NCBI GenBank assembly: GCA_035135055.1
Contig: JAVFHQ010000001.1
Span: 992,001-1,056,000 of the forward strand
Source: Oleoguttula mirabilis
Lineage: Eukaryota > Ascomycota > Dothideomycetes > Mycosphaerellales > Teratosphaeriaceae
DNA length: 64,000 nt
Direction: 5' to 3'
The notes beneath the pieces are model-generated. The model saw nothing but the letters and a program-made list of their open reading frames with translations. It searched no databases and was not told the origin of the DNA. Made by a program: the position numbers and the translations under genes. Every line of letters begins with the position of its first letter. Positions within the stretch are counted from its first letter, which is position 1. This document shows positions 18,131 to 27,772 of the stretch, piece after piece.

Positions 18131-20023
18131 TCATTTGCCTACACAAAACTTTTCAAACACCACACCTAGCACTTCCTCCACATCTCCAGCATAGCCTCGG
18201 CCAGTGATCTTTGCCAAACAGTCAGCGGCACTACGCAAATGCTCAGCAGCAACGACAATGTCCGCCTCTTCTTCGCTGAGCATATTCGGATGTGAGCCGT
18301 ACTCGGGAGGCGCCACTTCCGCAATAAAGGCAGTGAGGTGGCTTAGACATGCTTCAAGCAGCAGTCGGTGCCGTGCAGTCGCTCCCAGTGACTCCTGCCA
18401 CACGGAAGTATCCGCACCTGCATCTGCGGTGTCCGGGGCTAGAGCTGCGGTCAGCTCGCCGAATTGCCGGATTAGGCCCCGAAGGAAGCCTTGGATATTG
18501 CCTGGATCTGTCTCTGCTCCTCTTGGGCCCGAGGATGGGAATGCGGCATCTTTGCAAGAGATGACATGGATCCTGTTCCTGGCAATGCCAGGTAAAGCTG
18601 CGAGAACCTCCTGCGTTGCGTCCTGCAGTTCTTGCCCACGTGACATGTCTGCCTTGTTTATTGTAACGATGATGTTGTCTTTCGTGCATGCCAGTTTGGC
18701 AGCCATCTCCATAACCTCCTCGTCTAGATGCAGTCTTGATTCCTCCCCATTGCCCTCAAAGCTGAGCACTACGACAACCACATCACTCTCCACCGCTCTT
18801 TCTTTTGCTCTCCTCATCCCTTCTCTCTCAATTTGGCCGATGGTCGCATGTGACTGAACATCTTGCAAAGCAGCCTGCCTGGCCTTGCGAAGCCCAGCGG
18901 TATCACTCAGGCGGCAGAAATAGCCGCCCAAATCCAAGCCGACCTCTACCACATCCCTGGTTGTACCGGCCTCGTGACTGACTATGGCGGCCTCACGCCC
19001 GACAATGAGGTTAAGCAAAGAGCTCTTGCCTGCATTTGGCGCTCCCAGAAGAGATATGCTGATGCCGTTGCGGAGCAGCTCGCCTCTGACAGCGTTTTGG
19101 CTGTGTATGTGCAGATGTCGCATTAATGAGCGAACCTGCTCAGCGACTGACGCACACAGCTCAGCAGGACTTTCATCGAAGTGTTGGTCCTCACTGAAGT
19201 CAATCAAAGCTTCCAGCTCGCCCCTGGCATACAGCAGTTGCTGTCGCCAGGACTCATAGCGCGTGGCGAGGCTGCTCGAAGTGCCTCGTACTGACAACCT
19301 ACGCTGCTGCTCGGTCGTCGCTGCAAGCGTATCGCCTAGTGCTTCCACTTGCGTCAGGTCGAGACGGTCATTCATGAAGGCTCGTCGCGTGAATTCGCCA
19401 GGTTCAGCATACCTTATGCTTTGAACTGTGGACATTTCCTTAGTTCTCGGAATGGCGGCCAGTACCGCTTTCACAACAGCTGTTCCGCCGTGAACATGTA
19501 GCTCTAGTACATCCTCCCCAGTTACCGTCTTGGGCGATGGGAAATACAGGACGAGTGCGCTCGAGTCTATCGTGCTCTCCGCCGCCGGGTGCTGATTCGG
19601 CTCGTACAGCGTTCGCACAAGAGCATGGCGGGGCTTAGGAAGCTTCCTGCCAGGGCAGAGTGCACGATAGATGTCAAGGCATGCTGGGCCGGAGATCCTG
19701 ATCACGGCAATGGCGGCGCGACCAGGCGCAGTTGACAACGCATATATCGTGGGCTGGACCAAGCTCGAGCTGGATGTCCGTCGACGCTGTATGGGTCGCC
19801 ATTGATGATTATGGCCCGGCCAAGAGACTGCTTTTTCTGATGGACGGCGCGGGTGTCTCAGTATGCTCGTGCAGCTCTGCACTCTGTGGCTGATACTCTG
19901 AGCATTGACCTTCGCCGAGGTGATACCTGCGACTCTCCGTGCTATCGTCGCCACTTTCATCGACCTTTGAAATGATGCTCGAGTTGCGCCGCGTGGAGTG
20001 AGGACCACTGTAAGGTAAGCCAC
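18131..20023 (-). CDS. MSS1: Mitochondrial tRNA modification GTPase MSS1
   Basis: 630 aa, single exon, MnmE/GTPBP3 family. Residues about 1-90 are basic and Ser/Arg-rich, a mitochondrial presequence; a second ATG 21 codons in (MKVATIARRVAG) is an alternative start. The TrmE N-domain follows: TIYALSTAPGRAAIAVIRISG, VTGEDVLELHVHGG, AEPGEFTRRAFMNDRLDLTQ. The inserted G domain has GAPNAGKSS (residues about 326-334), AGTTRDVVE, DTAGL and NKAD. The C-terminus is CVGK, the family C-[IV]-G-K motif carrying the essential Cys. With the MTO1 partner it makes the 5-substituted wobble uridine in mitochondrial tRNAs using folate-derived carbon. All key motifs are intact. Confidence 0.97.
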   Translation of the reverse strand: MAYLTVVLTPRGATRASFQRSMKVATIARRVAGITSAKVNAQSISHRVQSCTSILRHPRRPSEKAVSWPGHNHQWRPIQRRRTSSSSLVQPTIYALSTAPGRAAIAVIRISGPACLDIYRALCPGRKLPKPRHALVRTLYEPNQHPAAESTIDSSALVLYFPSPKTVTGEDVLELHVHGGTAVVKAVLAAIPRTKEMSTVQSIRYAEPGEFTRRAFMNDRLDLTQVEALGDTLAATTEQQRRLSVRGTSSSLATRYESWRQQLLYARGELEALIDFSEDQHFDESPAELCASVAEQVRSLMRHLHIHSQNAVRGELLRNGISISLLGAPNAGKSSLLNLIVGREAAIVSHEAGTTRDVVEVGLDLGGYFCRLSDTAGLRKARQAALQDVQSHATIGQIEREGMRRAKERAVESDVVVVVLSFEGNGEESRLHLDEEVMEMAAKLACTKDNIIVTINKADMSRGQELQDATQEVLAALPGIARNRIHVISCKDAAFPSSGPRGAETDPGNIQGFLRGLIRQFGELTAALAPDTADAGADTSVWQESLGATARHRLLLEACLSHLTAFIAEVAPPEYGSHPNMLSEEEADIVVAAEHLRSAADCLAKITGRGYAGDVEEVLGVVFEKFCVGK

Positions 20024-20297
20024 TCACATACATCGCGCTGCAACCTAAGGGAACGGAAAGATCCGAAAACGGTGTAAAACGTTAGGATCGCCATATCAGC
20101 TGCCAGAAGAGGCTAAGGCACCCTCGTGTGCTCCGCGTCGGGAATCCACACCACATCAGTACCTACCTTCCACGGGTAAACTCGGTGCATGTGAGGTATT
20201 GCGAGAAAAGATGAGATGACAGAACAAGATCAAGCTACTGGATCAAGCTACCTCCTGCAACGACGCGAGCCGACAACACGAACCACAAATGACACCA

Positions 20298-21326
20298 CTA
20301 CACAGCATACCTCTCCGCACTCGACGCCCAGACAAAATGTGTTGCAGCGAACCCCAGTATGCTATCAGCGTAGCTCGATAGACCACAGCTGGAACCGCAG
20401 TGCTCAGTAAGTTTCGCCCAACTGTCCACTGCCTCCTCGACTGCAGCATTGTGCATCCGCACCGCCTTCCCCAGTGATGAGTCGAAACCGTGGCCGGATC
20501 TTTGGCTGTCGAGGATGACGAAGTTGCATATCTCGCCCAGCTGGAGGTCTTTGCTCAGTCCGAGGATGTCGTTCTGCAAGCCGACAGCGAGCGCAAGACT
20601 GCTTTCCAGGACCATTAACAAACTCCCAGCACTTGCCTCGCATGAGGCAACTCTGAAAGTGTGACTGAGTAAGACGAAGAATGGCTGCAGCCCGACGGTG
20701 CGTAAGCGGATGTTGATATAGGTCTGCTCGTCGATGTCGCCGAGCTCGCGATAGACTCTTTCAGCACTGATGCCTTGCAAGACATTGATGATAGCAGCAA
20801 TGAAGGCGATGTATGCACGCTCCGGTAGCAAGCCACGCATTTGGGACACAAAAGCCTTAATGACAGCAGACACACGCTGAATGTCGTCCGCGAAGCATGA
20901 TGGGTCGTAGAATGACGGCTTCCGCGGCTTCCCTGGGCGCATACTCTTCTCAAGGGTAGCGATACTTTGGGCAATCGCAAGCTCAGCGGCCGAGACGGCC
21001 AGCTTCTCGACTGCATCATCGACAGTGCAGAGTAATGCGAACCATGTAGCCATGGCGAGCACGATCTTGTCGTCGTACACCCTGGGAAATGCGAGTCGAA
21101 TTGCTGCGATATCCTTGGCTGCTTTCTTCCTCGCCAGGCTTGTCGTGATCGCGGCATCGGCCAAATAGAAGACATGATGCGTGTCTGTGAGCCTATGCAG
21201 GTGAAGCTGCTCCGGCACGGCATGGATCTGCGTCTGCAGGAGCAGAAGTGGCTCGCTGCATCTGACGGGTTCGTATGGCAGATAGATATGCTGAAGTTGG
21301 AAGTCCATGCTCTCCGACAAGTGCAC
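20298..21326 (-). CDS. Class I terpene synthase
   Basis: 342 aa, single exon. All-helical terpenoid synthase fold: VFPR-like LAFPRVYDDKIVLAMATWFALLCTVDDAVEKL holds the aspartate-rich motif DDAVE at about residues 102-106. The second metal motif is NDILGLSKDLQLGE from about residue 251. The family consensus is NDxxSxxxE; here the Ser position is Gly and the Glu position is Asp. A C-terminal RY pair (SAERYAV, about residue 340) matches the diphosphate sensor. The length fits a mono- or sesquiterpene cyclase without a prenyltransferase domain. It probably cyclises farnesyl diphosphate, but the product cannot be told. It lies between MSS1 and a divergent membrane protein, with no P450 or other tailoring gene nearby. 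A second ATG at 21308 is an equally good start. Confidence 0.85.
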   Translation of the reverse strand: MHLSESMDFQLQHIYLPYEPVRCSEPLLLLQTQIHAVPEQLHLHRLTDTHHVFYLADAAITTSLARKKAAKDIAAIRLAFPRVYDDKIVLAMATWFALLCTVDDAVEKLAVSAAELAIAQSIATLEKSMRPGKPRKPSFYDPSCFADDIQRVSAVIKAFVSQMRGLLPERAYIAFIAAIINVLQGISAERVYRELGDIDEQTYINIRLRTVGLQPFFVLLSHTFRVASCEASAGSLLMVLESSLALAVGLQNDILGLSKDLQLGEICNFVILDSQRSGHGFDSSLGKAVRMHNAAVEEAVDSWAKLTEHCGSSCGLSSYADSILGFAATHFVWASSAERYAV

Positions 21327-21911
21327 GTCTTTCCGTCGATCGATGCTCCTTGCTAATGTACTTTGGCCGACCGGCGGCTTCGAAGGTATCCTTGCACTGA
21401 GAAACCTTGCAATATAAAGAGGGACTAGACTGCTACTGCGTCAGTAATGAGCGACGGTGTTGGCAAGAACCAAACGAATGTGGTGAGCAAATGCTCGGAC
21501 AGCCGCAGAACGATCGTAGGTTGTTGTGTACTATCAGGCACCTCGGAGAACAAAGAACACCTCATCGCCATCAAGAAGCGACCATAGCTATTGTCGTCCG
21601 TCCTGCCAGACGCTGTCGTGTGGCGATTCTTTGTCCCTCGCGTTTGGCCGAGCGCCCAGAGTGGCAGATGGTATTTCTTTGACCTACCCACGTCCGGAGG
21701 CAGTTATTCGCGAACAAAGGAGAACAAGCACCGAGATCGCTCTGGAGCGGATCCGACCGTCAGCGTGGCTGAACATTCTGAGCCTATCCCTGGCCGCCAG
21801 GCTGAGCCAGGACCGTGAGACCATAACGCAACATACCCGAGGTCTGCAGTCAGTTCGAAGCAGCCTCATCGGCTCCACGAGACAGGGGCACAGCAATCCA
21901 CATTCGCCGCA
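21327..21911. promoter_or_regulatory. Divergent region, terpene synthase / membrane protein
   Basis: 585 bases between two divergent starts. A TATAAAG sequence at about 21415 reads on the plus strand. Small frames on both strands look like chance. It may contain both promoters. Confidence 0.4.
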
Positions 21912-23129
21912 ATGACCGTCTCCGCGACCGCAGTGGTGACACTCCCACAGAACCTGCTCGCTGCCACAGGAAGCTCGGCCCTTGTACAAGCAACATCCAC
22001 ACTCCTCATTTCGATCGCAGCAAGCACAGCTGCGGCTTCTGCCTCCTACTCCACTTCCGCAACAGCCGCCGCGTCAGCCTACGCCCTCCCCGACGACCTC
22101 CCCAGAACGCACAACCGCTGGCTCGCCATCGCCGGCGACGTAGCCCTGTACAACACCGACCTTCTTGCCACCGCCATCGCGCTCTTCCAGCACACAGCGG
22201 TCTTCGGCACCCTGTTCCTTCTCCGCGGCTTCTCCCCCAAACGAGCGCTAGACCTACACTACCTTACCATTGTCTTCGCCCTCTCCTTCGTCGCTCTACC
22301 CCTCGTTTTCCTCTTCGACTTGCGCATCGACGAAGTCAAACTTCTCTTCTTCCTTGAACACGAAGCGGTGGAATACCTCATCGCCATCCGCGTGCTGGCC
22401 CCCGCCAAGTTCGTGGCGCGGAACTCGGGGCTCATTGTCCTGCTGAGCTGGTGCGGTCTCGTCCTCCTTACGATTCCGGTTGTACTGGATCACCATTTCC
22501 ACCATTCTGCCGACGTGGTGGCCTGGTGCGCTTTCACGTCTGACTTCCTTCTCGGCATCTCGGGCCTCACGCTGGTCCGTCGCTGGGCCGTCAGTCACCC
22601 TCTGACGCGATTCACCCTCCGCAAAAGTCGAGCGGAAGCCATGGCCGGGGTGGCGTTCATGCTCCACGGCTTCGTCACGATGTCCGTCGGGCCCGTCTTT
22701 GCTTTGGTGCTATACGACGACGTAGATCCGGCGTACTTCGCTTACGTCTTCGTCGCTGTTTTCCTGTCAGCCTTCTTCGCTGTAGCCTTCATGATCCCCG
22801 TGGCTGGAATCTTCTTTGCCAACGTCTGGTGGTGCTGCGGGCAGCGCAAAGCGATTCTACCTGGGCAAGCGGAGTGGTACGAAGGGTTGGAAGACAATAA
22901 AGGGGGACCAAGGGCCGAGCAGGACTACTATGCCGGTGACGTGGCACCCAGGTACGCTGCGTACGCTGCGGCTCGGGAGGAGGAGATACGCTCACCGAAC
23001 GAAGCATGGAACGTCCAGCTTCCCGAAGAGCGCTCGACAGCGTGGCAGTCGGTCGGCTCGCCATCGCGACTACCGCCAAAGTCGAATGTGTATTACCGCG
23101 ATGTGCTAAAAGATCTGTTAGCGAGATGA
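21912..23129 (+). CDS. Polytopic membrane protein of unknown function
   Basis: 405 aa, single exon. The N-terminus is Ser/Ala/Thr-rich (residues 1-60). About seven hydrophobic helices follow between residues 75 and 310, including LTIVFALSFVALPLVFLF, SGLIVLLSWCGLVLLTI, AMAGVAFMLHGFVTMSVG and VFVAVFLSAFFAVAFM. Charged or His residues lie inside or next to helices: LLFFLEHEAVEYLIAI and LDHHFHHSADVVAW. The C-terminal 95 residues are a hydrophilic tail with Tyr and acidic residues. I do not recognise a transporter or receptor family. It is divergent from the terpene synthase and convergent with NEO1, 132 bases apart. Confidence 0.7.
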   Translation: MTVSATAVVTLPQNLLAATGSSALVQATSTLLISIAASTAAASASYSTSATAAASAYALPDDLPRTHNRWLAIAGDVALYNTDLLATAIALFQHTAVFGTLFLLRGFSPKRALDLHYLTIVFALSFVALPLVFLFDLRIDEVKLLFFLEHEAVEYLIAIRVLAPAKFVARNSGLIVLLSWCGLVLLTIPVVLDHHFHHSADVVAWCAFTSDFLLGISGLTLVRRWAVSHPLTRFTLRKSRAEAMAGVAFMLHGFVTMSVGPVFALVLYDDVDPAYFAYVFVAVFLSAFFAVAFMIPVAGIFFANVWWCCGQRKAILPGQAEWYEGLEDNKGGPRAEQDYYAGDVAPRYAAYAAAREEEIRSPNEAWNVQLPEERSTAWQSVGSPSRLPPKSNVYYRDVLKDLLAR

Positions 23130-23261
23130 GAAGAGAGTTGATACTGTGTTATACGCCCAAGGCTCCTTTCGTCTATGCCCGTCGTTTGCATTTGCGAGTA
23201 TGTGACGGTTGCGAAAAGGTATTGTACAGGCCCCCTCCAGCTACGCCCCCCCCAAGGATCA

Positions 23262-26200
23262 TCACACCCCCCTGACCTTCCGCCACCCACTCGGCCGCAC
23301 CCTCCGGCCCACACACTTCCCCATCCACACCGGCCCCACCGACGCCGCCACCAACCCGGCAAAGCGCCACCAGAAGCCCACTTCCAGCAGGTACGGCAGG
23401 TCGTAGTAGCCGCCCAGGAACGGGATGCTCCCAAAGTACGCCGCGGCGGTGCCGAGGATGGACAGGATCATGATGGGGTGCCACGTCGTGATCTCACACG
23501 CCACCATCAGCAGCTCGTTGACCACCAGCGCCGAGTACGACAGCGAGATCATGCGTCGCACACCGATGCGTTGCATGGGGTCCGGTTGGCCCGCGGTGGT
23601 GGGCCCGCCGGCCCAGCTACTGCCGGGCACGAGGACCTGGCTGCCGAATTGTATGATGAGGCCCTGGTAGAGGGAGATGCCGACCCAGGCGAAGAACGTC
23701 TTGTAGCTCAAACTCTTGCCGAGCGTCAGTTCCTTGTACAGTTCCGGGTAGAGGTTCGCGAGCCCTTCGTCCACGTCCCGGTCCAGGGCGAGCGAGAAGA
23801 CGGGCGCCATGGTGTACACCGTCGCATACCCGACAAGCAGCCAATCGCGGTACAACGCCACCGGCTCCCCCTTACTCGCGACGCTGAAGACGGCTTGCGC
23901 GATGGCGGCGATGAGGCCGCGGTGCATGACGAAGAGCGCGAGCTTGCTGCTCCGTTTGTAGCTGTTCCGGCCGTGCCAGACGAGCAGTTTGGTCAGGTGG
24001 GCAAACTGCGTGATGCTGAAGTCGGCCGCTAGACTGGCTTGCCGGCCCTCTTTGCCCACGATGCCGACGCCGACGTCCGCGGCCTGGATCATGGAGACGT
24101 CGTTGCCGCCGTCGCCGATGCAGGCTACGCGCTTCTTGGTCCAGCTGCGGATGAGCAGGGCGAGGTCGGCTTTTTGCGTGGGGCTGCATCTGCAGGCTAT
24201 CACGGCCGGTAAGCGGACGGCGGTGGTTATGAAGGTCTCCTTGTGGTAGGTGAGGTAGAGCGCCAAGCTCTGCCCATCAATAAGCAAAGCCGCGTTTGTC
24301 TGGCTGTGCAGTGGCCCCAGAGCGTCGAGCGCAGCCTCCTTCTTCTTCAGCCCCGCAATCATGTGGATGGTCTGGCCACGGGAGACGAGTTTCGAGCTTA
24401 CTGCTACACACCTCGCCGTCTCCACCTTGTCACCCGTCAGCATCCAGATCTTGATGCCGGCATTGCGCAGTAGCTCGAGGCTGGGCTTTACGTTCGGCTG
24501 CAGCTTGTCTTCCACACCCGTCACGCCCAGCAAATCCAGATCTTTCTCCAAATGCGTCTTGACGATGCGGGAAAGTGCATTCTCTCTGTTGGCGAGCGAC
24601 AAGCTGGCCTCGCCGTACGCGGTCGTGAAGGCAGAGTAGGCTTCCCTGCTCAGCGGCTTCCGTCCGACGACGAGTGTGCGCAGGCCCTCTCGCGCCATAT
24701 TCCCAGTCTCCTCATCGAGCCAGTCGTTCGCGGCCACGATGGCGGACATGACCGTATCGGCGCCCTTCTGGAAGAACACGATCTCGCCTCCTCCCTCCTC
24801 GACTCTGCCAGTGGGTTTGACGTGGCTGCAGAACCGCGCAACAACGCCCATGCGCTTGCTATCCGACGTAAAGGGGAAGATGTTCAGGATCTCAACCTTC
24901 ACCACCACCCTCCCGTCATGCACAGATTGCAGCGTAATACTCCTGCGGTCTCGATGTGCGACCCGCAACCCAACGGCTTCCGTCCACTGCACAATGGCAA
25001 TCTCATCCGGACTGCTGGCCTGGTACGCCGTCGTGGCCTGCCCGCTCGCGTCTTCTTCCACGGTGGGCGTGACGTTATGGCACACGGCCAACGCCAGCAC
25101 AAGGTTGAAGACGCGCATGCCGATCTCCCTGCGTGTCCTGGTGGCGGAGCTCAACGCACCGAAACCTTTACTCGGCGTCCACAGCGCACCTTCCTCGGCC
25201 TCCTCAGCCAAAGGTGCGAAAGCTTGCCGGACATACGAGCCCACTTCCTCCATCGCCTCGCCCGCATAGCCGACAGTGCCGACATGGATCTTCTTGAGCT
25301 CCATCTCGTTGCGGGTGAGGGTGCCAGTTTTGTCGGTGAGAAGGTACTCGATCCTGCCCAGCTCCTCGGGGATAGTCGATGTGCGCACCACCGTCCCCGG
25401 GATCCCCTTATCTCTTTGAATGAACCAGGCGTACACGCTCTTCCCCATGTCGAGGTTGACGCGCAGCGAGATGGGCACGATGGTGCTGAAGAGGATGAGG
25501 AAGCGCATGAAGGCGACATACCACTCGCGGTCTTTTAAGTCATACGTGTGGGTCTGATCTGCCGCCTCCATCTTCTCGAGTACTACTAGGCCGATGGAGA
25601 GGGCGGCTGTGAGCAGGCAGAGGATCTTGGTGAGGCTGTTGATCTCGTTTTCCAGGAGGCCGGTTTTGCTTCGGCTCGCGCTGGTGCTTAGTGCTGCGCG
25701 CGTTTGGGGGCCGGTGTAGACTACGACAGCGTGGACGGTAGTGCTGCTCGCTAGGACAGTATTGGCCCATGCCGTGTTGTCGATTGTCAGAGGAGTGCTC
25801 TTCGTGGTCTCGCTGTTGTGGCTGGTCTTGGGTTCCAGCTCGATAGTCCCAATAAACTCATTGACCCTCTTGTCGGGCTTGCCGGCCGTGACTCTTAGCC
25901 TCCCATACTCGCTAGTCGGCAGCGTCTGCACCAAGGGCGAAGCAAGGCGCAGCTTCCAGTCCGTCTCACCGTCCAGCTGATCCGTCCGAATGAATGCCTC
26001 GCCGCCTCCCGACGGGTCCTCTGTGGTCGTCTTGTCCTCCAGCCTCAACGCCCTGGCTGCTTCGGCTTTGGGCGTCCCGTCCGACTGCGCAGCGTTCTCG
26101 CCTGCCATGTCTACAAGCGTAGTATCCGACTCGCCCTCTCCCGCATCGTACCCAGAGTCGTATGTGGGCGCAGGCACGCTCTCGGTGGAGAAGCTCTTCA

Positions 26201-27269
26201 GAATCACCAAATCGGCCGGGACTCTCTGGTCCTTCCCCAGCACGATGACATCGCCGACCCTAAGGTCTCTGCTCGGCTTCACCACCTCCGTGACAGTAGC
26301 GGAAGGCGCGTCCAAGCCTTCCGTTTCCCGCTCCTCCCTCTCCGCGTCCGCCAGCCGGCCGTCCTCCTCCTCCACCGAGAGTCGCCTCCGCTTGCCTCTC
26401 TTCCGCTCACTGAGGCTCTTGATCTTGCGCTTCTTCCTCCCACCACCACTCTCCCCTCCAAAGTCCGCGGTGCGCTCTGCAAACTTCAGCACCTTGTAGG
26501 GTTCACTGTTCGCCTCTCGATCTCTCCTCCGTCTCTCGATATCGTCGTACGCCTCTTTGCCGAGCGTGATGGCCAACACAAAGGCGAGCGGTGCGATGTA
26601 GGTGCTGAGGTAGCCGATGCGCAGCGCCGGGATGATCTGCGACAGGGCGACGAGCAGGAAGTACATGTTGAAGAAGAACTTGAACTCGTTGAACAGGGTG
26701 CGCGGCAGGAACGACCATGGCGAGTACTTGGCGTTGCTGACGGCGTTGGGTGGGTACTTGGCCGCCTGCTTGCTGCCGACTGCGATGGTGCGGGTCGCGG
26801 AAGGGTCGTGCTCGTCATCGGCTTCCTCCTCCGTGCTGGTTGACAGCGCGATCGGCCCAGTGTCCTTGATGAAAGGCAGCAAGCGCCAAATGCCTCGCTT
26901 CCTCCTGCTCACGCGTGCGGAGCTGTCTCCCAGCCCCGGCGGCGACACCCGCCTCCCACCGCCGTTCGCAAGCAACGGCGCATCGTCGTCGCTCGGCTCC
27001 AGCTTCCGCTCGTTCCCCTCGTCGCCTCCCACCAGCACCTCCAGATCGTCGGCATCCGGGTCCCTAGGCCGCCTCCTCCCCCCATAGCGGCGGAGGTTCT
27101 GTAGCGGGATACGGGCGCCGAAGTCGTAGCTCTGGCGCTGTGGCTGACGAGGCGCGGTATACGAGGAGCTTGCAGGGTCAAGTTCATCCAAGTCCAGATC
27201 ATCGTCGTCGTCGTAGGCTTCGGGGGGCCCGAGGGGAGGGTGGTGGTGGTAAGGGTCTGGAGTGGGCAT
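23262..27269 (-). CDS. NEO1: NEO1-type P4-ATPase phospholipid flippase
   Basis: 1335 aa, single exon. P4-ATPase landmarks in order: an N-terminal disordered acidic region, PYRYG-less Neo1-style start of the membrane core (SPWSFLPRTLFNEFKFFFN), the actuator motif TDQLDGETDWKLR, the phosphorylation site DKTGTLTRNEM, KGADTVM and SSPDEIAIVQW in the nucleotide domain, MLTGDKVETA, the hinge GDGGNDVSMIQAADVGVGI, and C-terminal helices. GDGGND and the LLVWHGRNSYKRSSKL segment are typical of the Neo1/ATP9 branch, which works without a Cdc50 subunit and moves phosphatidylethanolamine and serine in Golgi and endosome membranes. It is longer than yeast Neo1 (about 1150 aa) because of charged insertions before the DGET motif, one of them Lys/Arg-rich. 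Confidence 0.95.
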   Translation of the reverse strand: MPTPDPYHHHPPLGPPEAYDDDDDLDLDELDPASSSYTAPRQPQRQSYDFGARIPLQNLRRYGGRRRPRDPDADDLEVLVGGDEGNERKLEPSDDDAPLLANGGGRRVSPPGLGDSSARVSRRKRGIWRLLPFIKDTGPIALSTSTEEEADDEHDPSATRTIAVGSKQAAKYPPNAVSNAKYSPWSFLPRTLFNEFKFFFNMYFLLVALSQIIPALRIGYLSTYIAPLAFVLAITLGKEAYDDIERRRRDREANSEPYKVLKFAERTADFGGESGGGRKKRKIKSLSERKRGKRRRLSVEEEDGRLADAEREERETEGLDAPSATVTEVVKPSRDLRVGDVIVLGKDQRVPADLVILKSFSTESVPAPTYDSGYDAGEGESDTTLVDMAGENAAQSDGTPKAEAARALRLEDKTTTEDPSGGGEAFIRTDQLDGETDWKLRLASPLVQTLPTSEYGRLRVTAGKPDKRVNEFIGTIELEPKTSHNSETTKSTPLTIDNTAWANTVLASSTTVHAVVVYTGPQTRAALSTSASRSKTGLLENEINSLTKILCLLTAALSIGLVVLEKMEAADQTHTYDLKDREWYVAFMRFLILFSTIVPISLRVNLDMGKSVYAWFIQRDKGIPGTVVRTSTIPEELGRIEYLLTDKTGTLTRNEMELKKIHVGTVGYAGEAMEEVGSYVRQAFAPLAEEAEEGALWTPSKGFGALSSATRTRREIGMRVFNLVLALAVCHNVTPTVEEDASGQATTAYQASSPDEIAIVQWTEAVGLRVAHRDRRSITLQSVHDGRVVVKVEILNIFPFTSDSKRMGVVARFCSHVKPTGRVEEGGGEIVFFQKGADTVMSAIVAANDWLDEETGNMAREGLRTLVVGRKPLSREAYSAFTTAYGEASLSLANRENALSRIVKTHLEKDLDLLGVTGVEDKLQPNVKPSLELLRNAGIKIWMLTGDKVETARCVAVSSKLVSRGQTIHMIAGLKKKEAALDALGPLHSQTNAALLIDGQSLALYLTYHKETFITTAVRLPAVIACRCSPTQKADLALLIRSWTKKRVACIGDGGNDVSMIQAADVGVGIVGKEGRQASLAADFSITQFAHLTKLLVWHGRNSYKRSSKLALFVMHRGLIAAIAQAVFSVASKGEPVALYRDWLLVGYATVYTMAPVFSLALDRDVDEGLANLYPELYKELTLGKSLSYKTFFAWVGISLYQGLIIQFGSQVLVPGSSWAGGPTTAGQPDPMQRIGVRRMISLSYSALVVNELLMVACEITTWHPIMILSILGTAAAYFGSIPFLGGYYDLPYLLEVGFWWRFAGLVAASVGPVWMGKCVGRRVRPSGWRKVRGV

Positions 27270-27772
27270 GGTGCTGCGGCCTCATCGTCTGCGCTGGATG
27301 CTAACTTATGTACTTATGATCCTTCCACCCACCCAAGCGCTATGGCATGTCATCCTCAGCATCCAGGCGGACGTATGATTGCGCCGCTCCTTTGTCTGCC
27401 TACACCCTAGAACTAGTACAGCCGGACTTGCATGTGCCACGGACCCTGAATCTCACAAGCCTGTCTGCCGTACCCGCGCTGGCCGCGGCCTCTCGAGTCT
27501 CCGTATCTCAGCAACACCACGGTCCACGCCCCTACCCGCCTCACGCCTCGGGACATATCACGCGGCATCATTCCCGGATACCGACGACGATGCAATGGAT
27601 GCGTCGATAAACACCCTGTAATACTTGTAATAACCTTTGCGCGTCTCAGCTTTGGTAAGGTCCAATCCGACGCCGACGCCGTGGCCAAGGGATGCGCCAG
27701 CTGGCCACCTCCTACACACCACAAGCATCAGCGCATCTACTAACACCATGCCCCGCCAGTACTAATATCAAC
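27270..27772. promoter_or_regulatory. Shared divergent region of NEO1 and SEC16
   Basis: 503 bases between start codons of two secretory-pathway genes. No ORF with support. A shared promoter is likely from the geometry only. Confidence 0.5.

Noticed and set aside
22296..22667. Acidic 123-codon frame on the minus strand
   Set aside because: Exact antisense of the seven-helix protein gene; its look comes from hydrophobic codons read backwards.
20298..23129. Full terpene biosynthetic gene cluster
   Set aside because: Only the synthase and one unknown membrane protein are present; no P450, transferase, transporter of known type or regulator is nearby.
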